A model generated the notes under the pieces. The model did no database searches. It was not told the DNA's origin and worked only from the letters and a program-made list of their open reading frames with translations. Shown one piece after another: positions 1-13,226 of a stretch of 64,000 nt of DNA. Where the stretch lies: contig OZ316891.1 in NCBI GenBank assembly GCA_973895155.1, positions 30,504,001-30,568,000 of the forward strand. Direction: 5' to 3'. The position numbers and the translations under genes were made by a program. This stretch comes from Marsupella aquatica (Eukaryota; Marchantiophyta). How positions within the stretch are numbered: the first letter of the stretch is position 1; the number at the start of each line of letters is the position of its first letter.

Positions 1-395
1 ATACTGCATCTTCTTGACTCGACGGCATTGGCTCCCTCCCGCCTCTTGCGGGGAATTGTCAAGGGATTTTGTTATCTTGCTCTCGAGTTCGTATAAGGCC
101 CAGAGATAATTCGGAGATGGGTTTGTTTGTCGCGCTCTTTTTTTTCGCTCTCATTACTTAGCCATTCAGTCGAGGAGATCATTTGGATTCTTCTCTCGAG
201 GTCTCATCTACTCATTCAGCCGAGTAAATTTCGCCGCCGTCTTGGGAGAAGGGGTTTTGTGTGCCGTTGGTGTGTGCTAAATAGTGCAAGGGAGAGATTT
301 AGCAAGGGAGAGACTGGCTGCTTAACATTTCCTGCTTTCGTTCCCGTCCAGGAGGAATTGTTCGATTAACGTATCAAATCATCGTCAGAGGCGCA
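1..395 (+). other. Upstream/5' leader region of the anthranilate synthase gene
   Basis: This stretch lies directly before the ATG at 396 and contains no supportable coding sequence. It is rich in CT tracts and probably holds part of the promoter and the 5' untranslated leader. No TATA box or other named element could be assigned with confidence. Confidence 0.4.
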
Positions 396-3300
396 ATGAG
401 TTTACAGGCAGCTCCCTTCGTCTTGGAAGGAATGGCAACCGCAGCAGCAGGAGGTCGTGTTGCAGCTCCTAATGCTGCAGCTGCTGTGGATGGAGTTCGT
501 TGCTGCGTTAGCTGCCCGACGTCGAGAGTGGCTGTCTCTGAAGCAGCCAGAATTTTTGTTATGGCGGAGGAGCCGTCTCTGTCACGTCGCAGCCGACCTG
601 CTACGAGCATTGGACGTGTGAAACTCGCCAAAATTCAGAAGCCAGGGGACCGTCAAGCCGCCGTGGCGTGCTCGGCTCTGCGCACAGTGCCCGGGTCAGC
701 TCCAGTGGATGCTCCGGAGTCGTCCCCCGGTAAGCTCTCTTCTCGTCCCAATTCCGTTGTTCCGCCCGTTTGGCCTGGAAGCCTTGCAGTTTGAATCATT
801 AGTTTCATTAATTGTCTCCCCTTAAGCCAACTTGAATTTCTCGACCTTTTCAATCCAATTAGCATGTGTGGTCATTGCCTTCCCGTCTTCTTGGCCTTTG
901 AATCTAATTACCGGAGCTGCTCACTTTTTCTTTGCTGTCTCTATTTCTGATGCGAAGATCGAATTCAATTCATGGAGGCGGCGCAGAAGGGGAGTCTGAT
1001 ACCTGTTTTCAAGCGCATATTTTCGGATCAGCTCACTCCAGTGCTGGCTTACCGATGCCTTGTGAAGGAGGATGAGCGAGACGCCCCCAGCTTTCTCTTC
1101 GAGTCAATTGAACACGGAGAGATCTCGAGCCGTACGGTATGTCAAGCAATATGTCGTGGTAATGGCATTCAGCAATGACAGAGGCCACATTCTGACCTTC
1201 TCACCATTTTTTGTGCAGTTTCCTCTGAATGTTCTGCTCTAAGTTTGAAATGCTGCTTTTGTGACGATCGATCGCAGGGGCGATTCAGCATGCTCGGAGC
1301 TCAGCCGGCCATGGAGATCATTGCTAAGGAGAACAGCCTCACGGTTCTGAATCACGAGGAGTGTTCACGAGAAGAGAAGATAGTGGAGGACCCAATGAGT
1401 GCACCGGAAGAGATTACCTCCAAGTGGAAGCCTGTTAAAGTGGAGGGACTTCCCGATGTGTTTTGTGGTATGTCACACCTGTCTGTTTTTTTTACTTTGT
1501 CCTTGGTTTTGTAGAAGCTCCATACTTAGAACCATGATATGACGTAAGTGAACAGTGAATCGAGTCTCGTAAAGTTCTGCGAGGGGACTGATGTCAGTCC
1601 TGCAGTGATTTGTGTTGAGGGGGCTCGCTAGAATCCCGTTTGAAGTGATTCGGATCGGAGAATTAACCCACGTCAAAATTTTGATGCAGGTGGTTGGGTA
1701 GGCTACTTTTCGTATGATACAATGAGATATGTTGAGAGGAAAAAGCTGCCATTCAGCGGTGCACCAGAAGACGACAGAGGCTTACCTGATATTCACTTGG
1801 GACTATACACTGACGTTATTGTATTTGATCACGTCTCTAAGGTATCTTCTGTCGCTTTGTTTAGAGATTGTCTTGGTTGGAGCCAGACGTTCATTGGTCG
1901 TTCCTTCTGTGTAGACTTGGAATACTCCTGCTTGAGAGGTTACTGAATATTGTTTGCTTGATCCCAATTCCACCGCAATGATCCTAGATGTGAGGCCTAC
2001 ATCCTGTGGGAGCTATGTAGCCTTATAGCTTATCTGCTCAATCCTGTGTCACCAGCTTCATGTATAGCCCGGGTGGATTACCCCAACAATGCTGTGATTT
2101 GTACATGTCTATAGCTCAGACGCATCCGGTCCTTCTCCGTTTGTCCTTGAATAGATCTGCCATATGAGCCATCCAAATGTTAGCAGGAGATTTGATGGGA
2201 AGATTCAGAAGTAGACTCTTTCCAAATCGACTTATTGACTGAAGTCCTGAAATGTACAGCTTGTGTACATTGTCCACTGGGTGCAACTGGACCAATTTGA
2301 GACTCCAGCAGCTGCGTACAGTGATGGGAAGCGCCAACTTGACCTTTTAGTGGATCGTCTGCAAAACTCTGAAGAGTTTGTGTTCTCACTTTTCTTAGAA
2401 TTATATTCTATCACCACATACTGCGAAAAACTTGTTATGAATGCTCAGCCACTGCCGTCAAGCAGTGAACTCAACCGGCCCCGTATTAGACATTATTGTC
2501 GCGGTTCCTGCGGGTCTTCCAATGAGTACTTCAGTGGTGGGGTCCTGTAGTGAAAGAGGGGTGTGTGGGCTATGTTGCAGGGTGAGACTTCTTGCAGGGA
2601 CTGTGGATCTTAAGCTCGGACAATACTCGGAACCAAGTCAGGTCTCCAACATGACAGAGGACGAGTACAAAGCCAAGATAATGGAAGCCAAGGAGCACAT
2701 TCTGGCCGGAGACATTTTCCAGATTGTACTAAGCCAGCGGTTTGAGCGCCGCACATTTGCAGACCCGTTTGAAGTTTATCGTGCATTGAGGGTGGTCAAT
2801 CCGAGTCCTTACATGATATTTTTGCAGGTTTGCCTCTCAACAATCACCATTAAGAGAAGAATGTACAGTAAGATTAGTGTCTGATATTAACTAGGTTTAT
2901 TTGCAGTCACTGTGAATTTGGGAATGAGAACGCTCACCAGTTTGACGAATGGATACCCTCGCCTTCTTCATTCACTTCTTCATCAACTCTTAAAACAAAG
3001 CTAAATTAGAACAGTTTGTCCTGCAATTTTTGGAATGTGTTTCTTTGCAACCAATGCCAGACATCAGTCCGACTCGATTAAATTTGGAAGAGGCTGGAAG
3101 TATTGGTCGTAGTTCGTCTCATATCTGATCATGCTGGAATGTAATCGGGGCTAATGATGTGGTGGTCAATCTTTGGGCTTTACAGTCACGTGGGTCGATT
3201 ATGGTTGGTGCAAGTCCTGAAATCCTGGCGCGCATACAGAAGGTGCTTGACAAGTACCGTCCCCGTTTTTCTAGTCTTTTAATTTTGTTTCCTTGGTATA

Positions 3301-4754
3301 TTTCTCCTTCATGTATCGCATAGATTTCCCGTATCTTCGAAATTTCTGTGACATCGTTTCATTGTGATATTTCAGGGAAAGGTTGTAAACAGGCCCCTTG
3401 CTGGAACGAGGAGGAGAGGCAAAACTCCTGAAGATGATAAACTCTTAGAAGAGGGACTCCGGAAGGATGAGAAGGAGGTGGCAGAGCATGTGATGTTGGT
3501 GGACCTTGGACGGAATGATGTTGGGAAGGTAAGCTAATTCACAGCTAATCCTCTACTGGGCAGTTTAGAAGTTTGTAAAATGTTCTATATTCCTTTCAAA
3601 TCTGACCTAGGTTGAGTCTTCAAGCCAGTCATATTGTTTGATGTACTTTATCACCATCAGAAGTTGCATTAGTAAAAACTTAACTTGTGTCTTGACAAGG
3701 ATTTTCGTAACACTAAGTTTCTGGATCTGACTTGTTTATTGCTGTGAAGGTTTCAAAGTCAGGATCAGTGGTTGTCGAGAAACTAATGGATGTTGAGCGC
3801 TACTCACATGTCATGCACTTAAGCTCCACTGTAAGGCCTAAGTTTTGATTCTAAATCCCAACCCATGCAATCAACTTCGGTTTAGCTTACTCCACATACT
3901 ACAAGATGTCCGGGATTGGGTGTGCAAGGTGTTTTTCAATCAGGATTTGAGAAGTAAATGTATCCTCTATGTGTCTCTTTACTGCATGGCATGATTTTGC
4001 TTCCTATCGTCATCTTCAGAATGTTGTTTTAACTGTTGTACGAAGTCCTTTTCACGTCACAGTTACTTTGTCCAACCAACAGTTCAGCATTTCCGGTGGT
4101 GATTTCTGGACTCCAGTTCACTTGCTCGTTCTGGGTTTGCAGGTGACAGGTGATCTTCTCGACGATATGACAAGCTGGGATGCACTCCGTGCTGCGTTAC
4201 CAGTTGGAACTGTCAGTGGAGCACCGAAAGTGAGCTGAGCTGATCCTTTTCATTTCCTTATACCTGAATGAACTGCAGAAGTAGTTATTTGATAGTTCCG
4301 TATTCACATGATTGCCCAAATTTCTAAGCCTACCCCAATGTTGAGAAGGAACGAAATGAGAGTGTTGCATCACACATTATGGGTCAACGATAGTTTTAAA
4401 GTATTGTTCAACTTCTTTTTTGAATTACAGGTTAGGGCCATGCAACTCATAGACGAATTGGAACCGACACGACGAGGGCCCTATAGCGGTGGTATTGGAC
4501 ATGTCTCCTTTACAGGTGACATGGACATTGCTCTGGCACTAAGGACAATGGTGTTCCCTACTTTTGATCGATACAATACCATGTATTCCTACAGGAATGC
4601 AAATAGTAGGCGCGAGTGGCAAGTATATTTGCAAGCTGGAGCAGGAGTAGTTGCTGATAGTGATCCTGCATCGGAACATCAGGAGTGCATAAACAAGGCT
4701 GCAGGGCTATCCCGTGCAATTGACCTGGCAGAAGCTGCTTTTGTGCAACAATGA
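396..4754 (+). CDS. ASA1: Anthranilate synthase alpha subunit (component I), 11 exons
   Basis: The enzyme converts chorismate plus glutamine-derived ammonia to anthranilate, the first committed step of tryptophan synthesis in plastids. Exons read: 396-729, 958-1136, 1278-1467, 1690-1841, 2260-2375, 2581-2827, 3186-3242, 3376-3528, 3750-3830, 4143-4229, 4431-4754. All have GT/AG borders and matching phases, giving 639 codons; plant homologues have about 600. The first ~110 residues are Ala/Ser/Arg-rich and poorly conserved, as expected of a chloroplast transit peptide. Family blocks visible in order are [121 protein letters not shown] and the C-terminal [13 protein letters not shown]. The FLFES block near the N terminus corresponds to the feedback-inhibition region. 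Nothing looks broken. The least certain border is exon 5/6, which uses a GTTTGT donor. Confidence 0.95.
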
Positions 4755-5434
4755 AGCTGGAGTGAAGTTGTAACAGGTAGCCGTACTGGATGTAGAGGTC
4801 AATACGCATCGTTAGCACAGATGTCGAAATCATGACATTTTCTAAACCCGGTAGCAATCACCCATATGGGAAATTTTGAGCCCCGATACATTTTCGGTGC
4901 AATTAAGCTAGACCAGTTAGTTTGATGGTAGCCAATCTTCTGAAAGCCCGCTTGTTCAATTGTGGTGACTTATGATTGGACTATCACATCGGACATGCAA
5001 ATGTAAAAAAGACAGTTCTGAAAGTATTAGCATTTTCCCGATTTCATCTCGGAGGACACGATTTTGTTTTTATCACGACCAATAACGATGGCAGTCGAGA
5101 AACAATGGCCACTGCAGAAAGTCTCCATTTCAAACGTGCATTTTTCAATCATGACGACATGCATTTAAGTAAAAACGTTCCCATTCATACAAAGGGTATT
5201 TTTAGCATCCCATCCGAGCTCAAAGGTTTGGATAAAGATACCATTGGAGGTTATGCCTCGACCAAAGAAACAAAGAAAACGTCCAGAGGTGAAGAGGAAG
5301 ATGAAGAACGAAAAATGAAAAATGAAAAGCTCTGCTTCTCTTCCTCAATTCAGAAATCGAACCATCAATTGCATGGCCCGTTGGACCCAATTTTATTCAC
5401 TGTCCCACGAAGCACCAACAATAGAATTATTCCA
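4755..5434. other. Intergenic region between the ASA and Nudix genes
   Basis: This probably contains the 3' untranslated region of the anthranilate synthase gene and the promoter and leader of the Nudix gene. An open frame runs from 4976 in phase with the Nudix start at 5435, but its translation before 5435 does not resemble the family, so I treat it as leader. Confidence 0.4.
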
Positions 5435-8400
5435 ATGGTGACGATGGTCCAGCACGATCCAAGCGCCTTCGATCTCCTTGTTTGCTGCCCGTCGCCACTC
5501 TCCCGCTCACAGGTTCGCATTGTAGCGTCTCGACAACAACCTGCGTTCCTTGTTCATCGATCTGCTTCGAGTTTTTTAATTCGCCTTTGCATTCACTGGC
5601 CTTTCGGTTAATTGATTACTGATTGATTGATTAATTCTTTGGTTGAGTCAATGTCGTCTGGATTTATGTCGGTGTTCTCATTGAGCTCCCCTGTTTCTTT
5701 CTTCGTTTGCCTCTGCTTTTTCTTCATTTCCTTCCTTGCGTTGTTTTCTTGCCTGGGGTATCTCTCATTATTTGGCTGAACTCCGGAACCTGTGTCTGGC
5801 TGATTTGAAAGGTATTTTAAAAGATCTACCGTGCTAAGAGACAATGGCATTCGTGAGAGAGAATGAGTGAAAGGATTTGGATTTTGGCCGTTGTAGGGAG
5901 TGGGAATTCCAACTTCAGTGATAAAACTCTTCTAGTATATGATCCTAATCGCAAGAGCAAGCAGCAGTCAATAATGTTCTTCGTTGGCAGCAACTTGCTA
6001 ACTGATGGTAAGTTGAAGGCACTCACTTTGGACCATGTTTGATGGATGTTCCAGGTTCATGTGGACTTCAGCCCAGTCTATGATCGGCAGCCGCATCCAG
6101 ACGGACAGCTGGAGCAGACGATTGACAAGGTAATACGGTGGCATTTAATACTAGTTCCTTTGCCTCCTCTCGTTGATATTTGCATCTCGTTTAAGTCAAT
6201 GCGAGCAATTCTTTTCATTTACCATCACTTCCTTGATCACCCGTTTTACCGTGTGAAATTGGAATCATCTTGTTGAAGGTTTGGAAGCAGCGGATTGCTG
6301 CTCAACCATCGCTTTTTAGTGCCTCTAAGTTCAGAGTAAGTGAATTCACACGACATTTCGATTCTTGGGTAGACTCTCCGCAACGATGCCCGTTTCTGGT
6401 CAAGGATTGCAGATCAGTCTGGTACATTAGGTGGTGCCCTTTGTGTCTCACATGCAGGTGGATTTCGATAGAATGCACAATGTTTCCTTAAGCTTGCATT
6501 TATTAATCCGCTCCTCACAAAATAGAAGACCTTAAAGTGAAGCAAGGGGATGGGAGGTAACTCAACCCTTGCAGAAATCATAAGCTTCAACTTACAAGAG
6601 AGAACTACTAAACTCATATCGAAGTAAGGGGAAGGGGATGGGGTTTGAAATATTTTACGGGCGCTGCCGAAAATTATTTAAAGAACGCTCAGTAGGTGCA
6701 TTTGCTTAAGCTTATGACAGACGGAAGTCTCTTCCTTGCCTAATTGCCGCAGGAACCCCAGTGCAGCTTAACACGTTAGATTAATTCCATCTCGAGTGCC
6801 AATCGATCCTCAATTGACGTGTTCTGTAGCTATATCAGGACACCGGAATCACTGCTTCAGTTCTATCCTATAGTTCAGTTTAGATATACTGAAATTTAGT
6901 CCTTAGTTGTCAAGAGCTTGACTGTGATTGAGGCATCCATGTCTAAGAAGGCTCTAGTTTGAATCCCAAGTTGTCAAAGGCTTGACTGTGATAGAGTCAT
7001 GAAGATCTAAACCGGCCGTTCGAATCCTAAATTTTCAAGACTTCGCTGTGATGAAGTCGTGGATATCTAAATTTGTTGTGTTGGACTGTTGTTTGCGATT
7101 CTCTATACGAATAAGTATGGAGGTTTCGAAATCATAGCTCAAGAGGGAGCCGGGGACAAAATGAACGTGGTCCTTCGGCTGGGCCTCACCGACTACAAGT
7201 AAGAATCAGGGCTTCCATTGCAGTACCTTCAATTGGTTAGACCTTCGGAATTCAAATCAGGTAGAACGCACCTGTTTTATTCTTAAATCCTGTTTGGCTA
7301 TTACACTTGAGAGACGCTAAATCCTAAACCAAGTGGCACACGTGAACTTGTGAAGGACTTTCATTGGGACGAATTTGAGTCCTGAATGGGAAAAATTTGC
7401 GGCGTCGGAAACAGGTATGTTGGATCTTTCGTTTGAAGAAGAAATATCGTTGTGTGATGAAAGGTCTTCCGAATAACAGCGATTTTGGTTGACTAGATGA
7501 TGCGGGCAGATGCAAGTACACAGCAGATCCCCTTGGCAATGGGGCTATAGTAGAAACCACGGATCGTAAAATTTTGATCTTGCAGCGCAGTATGGATGTG
7601 GGCGAATTTCCAGGGTACATAGTGTTTCCAGGAGGGCATTCAGAGGTATTGATGTCTACTGCATTTTCAGTAACCAGTGCTCATTTGGCTACTTCACTGC
7701 AAATGCATCGATTAATCCTGCTGACTGATATTGGATTGTGGGGTATATTTTACACAGCCAGAGGAGTTGGGTATCAATTCTCACTCAGTAAGCGAAACGC
7801 CCACCACCAGAACAGAGTTGAACAATAGAATTGCACAGGAAATGTTTGATGGCATCATACGTGAAATTGTCGAAGAAACGGGAGTTCCTCCCACTACCTT
7901 AGTTTGTAACCAACCCCATTCCACTGTCTATTATTTGTCACTTGTTCTGATCTGTTGAAACCATCCTCTGCTTATAACAATCAGATTTGGCAGACACCAT
8001 TGCTTGATTTGGTTTATTCTATGGCAGTCGAGACTCATTCGGAACCAACCGCTTTTATTTCAAATAATCTGACATTCGGAATGGCCTTCAGAGTGATCCC
8101 GTCTTCATTGGGGTATCTCGTCGAAAACAAAATGTTCGGCCGACTGCATTTTTCCACGCGAAATGCTCGCTAACATCTGCAGAGGTGATGGAGGTGTACA
8201 GGCACGCTGAGCACTCCTTTGAGTCAACCGTGCTCCTGAGCTGCTCGCCAGTGAGTGGAAATTAGGACCCTCTTACTATCTTCTGTACATACTTCATCTC
8301 GTAGATGGGTTCCTTCTTTGCCGACTTTTAAAAGCAGTCTTTGAGCTGACAAAACGTAATTTCTCAGTTGACCATTTGGCCGTAGGATGAATTGCTGGAA

Positions 8401-8496
8401 GCTGCTGGGACTAACATGCCGGGTTGTCATCATGGAGGAGCGGTGCTGTACCAAATGATGCGTAAAGAATCGACCGGTTCCTCAACCAGTTATTGA
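5435..8496 (+). CDS. Nudix hydrolase of the NUDT9 (plant) / NUDT22 (animal) type, 9 exons
   Basis: Members of this group hydrolyse nucleoside-diphosphate sugars; NUDT22 acts on UDP-glucose and UDP-galactose. The substrate here is inferred from the family only. Exons read: 5435-5512, 6055-6129, 6279-6335, 7116-7198, 7356-7414, 7497-7645, 7758-7901, 8092-8250, 8386-8496. Phases agree throughout and give 304 residues. Recognisable blocks are SPVYDRQPHPDGQLEQ, LGLTDYKTFIGTNLSPEWE, DPLGNGAIVETTDRKILIL, the split Nudix box (FPGGHSE followed, after an insertion, by REIVEETG), VFIGVSRRKQNVRPTAFF and AKCSLTSAEVMEVYRHAEHSFEST. The Nudix box is non-canonical because an insertion separates its glycine and REUXEE halves, as in the NUDT22 group. 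The start at 5435 is the ATG giving the family-like N terminus (FDLLVCCPSPLSRSQV). No transit peptide is evident. The reading between 7955 and 8091 is intron, because joining 7901 to 8092 restores the conserved IGVSRR block. Confidence 0.88.
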
Positions 8497-10689
8497 TTAG
8501 TGAAACATTTCCGAAGCAAGCTCGTTCTCGTCACCCGACACCAACCAATTTAGCGTGCGTCGTGCACCACGGGGATATGACATGCTTAGCTCTACACCAC
8601 AGGGGTTGTTAGTGTCCTTCGCGGATGCCCCACTACCACAATTGTGTAGCATCTCGGACTGGTGTGTGTGAACATCATGCACATGAATGTGGAAGAAATT
8701 GTCTGATACACATGAACTTGACGCAAGGGGACTGGAGGTGAAACTACTCCTGAGATTTTTCGCATGGCAGACTTGACCTATTATTTCACTCGTTCATTGC
8801 ATTCTTAAATGTCCATCGATCCTCTCCTCGCTTTCGGAGTTTCTTCCTCCTCCGCAGGTCCGCTCGACTAGTCGGCTCGGGCTGGTCGCTACGACGGACG
8901 GGGCGGTTCAATGAGGTGCAGTGCCTGTTGCGCGGCCGATCGACGCGGAATGGCCACTTCTCTCCTCTCGTCTTTTGTGTGTCGTCCTCTCCTGGATCTC
9001 CGCGCGGGGTGGTGGGTTTTCTTTCGATCCTGCGACCTCCTACACAGGGCAAACCAGTAAAGTTATGTTCTTCTAAATCTTCTGCAGTGGAGGGGAAAGC
9101 CGTGTGGTGTTTTGCTTGTTCTGGTGTGGTGGTGGTGGTGACAAAATTGTGGAGCTTAGCATTGGGGAAGTGGTGTCTTCGGGCTTGTTCATCGGTTCCT
9201 TTACTTGAAAAAGACATGTTCAGGGTGTTCGCGTCATCATGAAGGCAGCCTCAGCTTTGAACTACGAGTTCCATTGGTGTAGTTAACGTAGGAGGAGGAG
9301 TTCGGTCGGTTGTTTGCTTCGTTGTGGGTTTCCCATTAGACAGGCATCGGGACGCTACCATAGCCGCGGTGAAGAATGTGCCCGACTTCTTTCTCCGGAG
9401 ACGAGTAAGAAATGAACGTCATGGACACGAGCGAGCAAGGTTTGGCTTTTGCAAGCTTGGAGAGTAGAGGAGAGACGGGAGTATTTGTGGTAAGCGGAAT
9501 GCACAGAGGCCCTGTTTTGGTGCGTTGAGTTTGTAACAGCAACGGGGCTTTGCGTTGTGGCTATGAATTTTTGATGGTGTAAACGTCCTTCCTTCCATCC
9601 AAGTACTTATTCTTGATGTGAAATGTCCGTCCACCCCAGTCCTCCGTGAACGAGTGACGGTGTAGCTTCGTATAGGCCCTGAATCCCAGAGTCACACGGC
9701 AGGTGTACATGGTGAAGGTTCTAAATAAATTTCCACGCATCGAATTCAGATTACACTCAGCTTTTTCTGGCAACTAAGTTAAACGAAGATTATTATGAAT
9801 TTCTCAAGTCGAAGGAGGTACTGTCGAACGGTCAAGATCAATTGACAAGGTTCCGCTTAAAACTTGTGTGCTGGATTATTAGTAAACGCCGTTCAGTCTG
9901 GATTGATAGATCCACTCCGATCATACTGTAGTGGCCGGGTAGCAGCCTGAAATACTAAGGACTGATGAAATAGTAGTAGCAACTGCAACTAGAGGTGGAC
10001 TGTGACCAACCAGCCAATCGGAGCCAACGACAGAACCTGCTACAGGAAACTGTCACAGAGCGCAGTACCCTCTGCAGATATCTCCACCTTCAACGAAAGA
10101 CCCAACTATTCCGCAGCACTCCGCTTTACAAGTGGCCAATGTGCCATCAAAGGTAAACAAAGTACAGCAGGATGGCGGGCTCCTACATTGAAATGAGAGC
10201 ATGACACTGAGGCTGACCCCGAGAATATTGGTCTCAGACAATGAACAGAAGCCGTCTTTAGGCACGCAACACGGTTCTGGCACTGCAACTCTTTCCAGTG
10301 GTTCCAAACGAAAAAAGTCGGCCGAGCAGAAACCACTCAGACTGATCAGCACCTGTAGTTGAGTCTGCAGCGTAAAATGGTGGCGAGAAACAGGAAAAGG
10401 CTTGATTTTGCTTGCCTCATCTGTGATTGACCAGCCAGAGCCAGCAAACACCGATGCTATTGTGTGTACCTCCATCCCCTTGTTTGTGTGAAGTTCACGA
10501 GACATTGACACCAGTTCACAGAGTTGCACACTGGAAGCAACTACAGTTCCACTTCCTGCAACTTATAGCTGAAGCTTAGCTTCTAGGTGAACAGGGCAGC
10601 CGAATCTTCACCACCACGTCTCACTAGATGGCTCGGCGCCAGGACGACTTCGTCGTGGGAGCCATCTTGAATGTGGGAACCTGTACTGA
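8497..10689. other. Gene-poor interval
   Basis: The first part probably includes the Nudix gene 3' untranslated region. A GC-rich patch near 8800-9050 could be a promoter or leader of an unrecognised gene. Short open frames occur on both strands (for example 8916-9242 plus and 10053-10529 minus), but none shows a domain, a family resemblance or a consistent exon chain. Confidence 0.4.
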
Positions 10690-12115
10690 CGGAATAGGGC
10701 ACGAGATTTGAGCTGAGTTGAACATCGAAACGAATCATAATTGATAGGTCCAAACTTCTCCAACTGCAGTACATTGTGTATTGTATTTTCTTTCTTTGCT
10801 TCAAGCAGCCCAACCTAGAGCAGGACACGCAATCAGGTGGCTCCATCCCCGGCCAGGACCTTGGTCGTAGAACCCACATGCGAATGACTGTTGATTTGGA
10901 ATAGAAAGGGCAAGTAGGCTGGGCTGGGCTGCTGGGCAGGGCAAGGTAGAGCAGGGCGGTGGGAAGTCTGGGCATGTCACAGCCTGACCACTTTCCCACT
11001 AAGCAGAGTCACTAGTGGGAGGAAAGTGGTCCCTCGAGAAGATCTGGGAATTGGTAACCTTTCGTGAAGAACTGAAGTACCTCTTCAAAACTGGACAGTG
11101 AAATGATTCATGATCCGGAGGTCCAAATCTCTCGAACCACAGTATGCGTTGCATATTTCTTTCTTCTTTAAAAACAGTCCAACCTGGAGCTCTACACCAG
11201 TGATCAGGTGGCTCAAGGACACTCTTTAAAAACAGTCCAACCTGAAGCTACACCAGTGATCAGGTGGCTCAAGGACAGTACCTCGGTCATGACAGCCACC
11301 TGGGATTGACTAATGATGATTTAGAATAGAAAAGGCAAGTGGGCTAGGCAGGGCTGGGTTGCGAGGCACATCTCGTCATAGTAGCCATCTAGAAAGTGCG
11401 AACCAATGCTGAGGAACCAATGCTGAGGACGATTTGCACGAGGGCTGAGATTGGGCTGAGCTAAGAGAAATCACGGAAACTGGACATTGAAATGATTTCT
11501 AGTTAATCACAGGTCAAGGTTTCTCCAATCACAGTACGTATTGATTTCCTTCTTTCTTTTAAAGAGCCCAACCTGGGGCAACACAGACCATCCTCACGTG
11601 GATCAGTCCCGGCCAGGGTCCTTGGTCATAGCATTCTTATTAGCACCGCCTGAGAAAGATCATAGATTGCGAAGACAAAGGGCAAGTGGGCTGAGCTAGG
11701 CTGCGCTGAACCTGAGTTGAGTCACAGAATTCTCGTCATACGAGCCCTCTGGAGCGTGCGAGGACTCGCTCGGTGAAGAACGATGGCACGAGGGCTGAGC
11801 TGAGAGACATCATACAGATTGGATATTGATATGATTCGGAAGCCACATGTTCAAACTTCTCCACTTGGGTGTTGCAGTGATTCGTGAGCCACTGGTTCAG
11901 AGTTCAGATTTCTCGAAGACTCGAACCACACTGTACGTATTGCAGTTTCCTCACACTCATAGGACCCACCTACAAATGATTGCCGGAGTGGAACAGAAAT
12001 TGCAAGTGGGATGGACAGGGCAGGACTGGGCTAGGCTAAAGCTAGGCTAGGCTTACCCGAGCTGGGCTGGGCTGAGCTGGGCTGGGCAGGGCTGGGCACC
12101 ACCTGATTGATAGAG
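10690..12115. repeat. Four diverged tandem copies of a ~360 bp unit
   Basis: The same order of short blocks recurs about every 360 bp, starting near 10690, 11095, 11475 and 11815. Blocks are a GA(A)TGATT-type start, a TCTCCAA..CACAGTA block, a TTTCTTTCTTT tract, CAGCCCAACCTGGAGC, CAGGTGGCTC, TTGGTCATAG, AAAGGGCAAGTGGGCT and a GGGCTGGGCTG tract. Copies are well diverged and the fourth is partial. Inside the second copy a ~56 bp piece is itself duplicated head to tail (11165-11222 and 11223-11277). Confidence 0.75.
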
Positions 12116-12122
12116 TGAGATA

Positions 12123-12480
12123 AATACTTGATGGACCTTTAAATTGAAAACTGCTACTTGAGGGAACCCATGAGATTTTGGCCACAGATTTAAGGTCCTT
12201 CAAGGGTCTGGATCACTAATGGGGCCCACCAAATAACATATTTCGTAGTGGGGGTCTATCAAGTATATCTCTTTTGATAGAATTGACAGGCACACTCTCC
12301 AACCTTAGTATGAATTGTAGTGATATTTGCTTGATGGACCCCAAGAACAAAAAGTATTACTTGACAAAGACCCCGAGGTTTTGGGTACATTGATTGAGAT
12401 AGATCAAGGTCTATCAACGGTCTGGATCACTCAAGGTTCCCATCAAGTGAAATTTCATTTTGGGGGTCCATCCAGTGTAT
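12123..12480. repeat. Two diverged MITE-like units with terminal inverted repeats
   Basis: Unit 1 spans 12123-12268 and unit 2 spans 12324-12480. Each opens with a form of TACTTGATGGACC and closes with its complement (GGGGGTCTATCAAGTATAT or GGGGGTCCATCCAGTGTAT). Both also contain GGTCTGGATCACT internally. They contain no coding sequence. The two are only partly alike, so they are old copies of one family or an old tandem duplication. Confidence 0.6.
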
Positions 12481-12675
12481 ACCTCCAAATTTGCAACCCC
12501 GCCCATGGAGACAAAAATGTAGGGACTATTGGGAAAAACATTGAGCCCGGTGAGGCACACAGGCACACATCTGCAATTTTGACGGGGAATTTGGTTCCCC
12601 ACCCATCCTGGCTTCCATGCTCACCAAAACAGCCAGCCAAGGTTCAAACCAGCAGAAAAGCTAAAGCATTATGTG

Positions 12676-13019
12676 TGTTGAGCATAGACGACATTCGCAA
12701 CGGCAAGCCCATGAACCATCCAACGCACAGGAGTCGACACAGAGAGATATGTGGTTCACCTCCACATGAGGCTACGTCCACGGGAACACACAAGAGCTTT
12801 ACTGCACTCTAGGCCGACCGGCCATACCAAGCATCCACAGCACAAGCTCTTCCTATCTCTCAACTAGCTCCGTAACAATGAGCCTAAGTTCCACCAGGGT
12901 CTGGCATCAGCCCTGGCTATATGCACAATAGCACTACCGCTAACATTAGCTAAGTCCTAACCCGAGTTAGCCTAACTGTAGTTAGCTCATGAGTCACAAG
13001 ACTAGAGCAATATCTAACA
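12676..13019 (-). repeat. 3' LTR of the Copia element
   Basis: It is identical to the partner LTR at 18125-18468 except for two transitions, at the GAGATA(T/C)GTGG site and the CCGAG(T/C)TAGC site. It carries the TG..CA ends and TGTT/AACA terminal inverted repeat usual for LTRs. Confidence 0.97.
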
Positions 13020-13030
13020 AACTCCCCCTT
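13020..13030 (-). other. Polypurine tract of the Copia element
   Basis: Read on the minus strand, AAGGGGGAGTT abuts the 3' LTR directly. This is the expected position and composition for the plus-strand DNA synthesis primer. Confidence 0.85.
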
Positions 13031-13226
13031 GACTCTTGTCTTGGGGACTAGACTAAATGCTACCATATGGAATCCTCAGCGGGAAGTTCTAGACAATCAC
13101 CAAACCAGGTCTCCCCCTAAAAACCACAAGGGTTAACTAAGGGTTAACTAGAACTAAGCCGTAGCCTAACAGGAATGAGTAATCCATATACAAATAGTCA
13201 CACATTGCTAAATAACTCTACTTGCA

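Noticed and set aside
7955-8173. A 72-codon frame inside the Nudix gene, first considered as an exon
   Set aside because: Skipping it and joining 7901 to 8092 restores the conserved family block and the phase; the frame lies mostly in intron.
10053-10529. 158-codon minus-strand frame
   Set aside because: No domain, no intron-exon logic, and similar-quality frames exist on the other strand.
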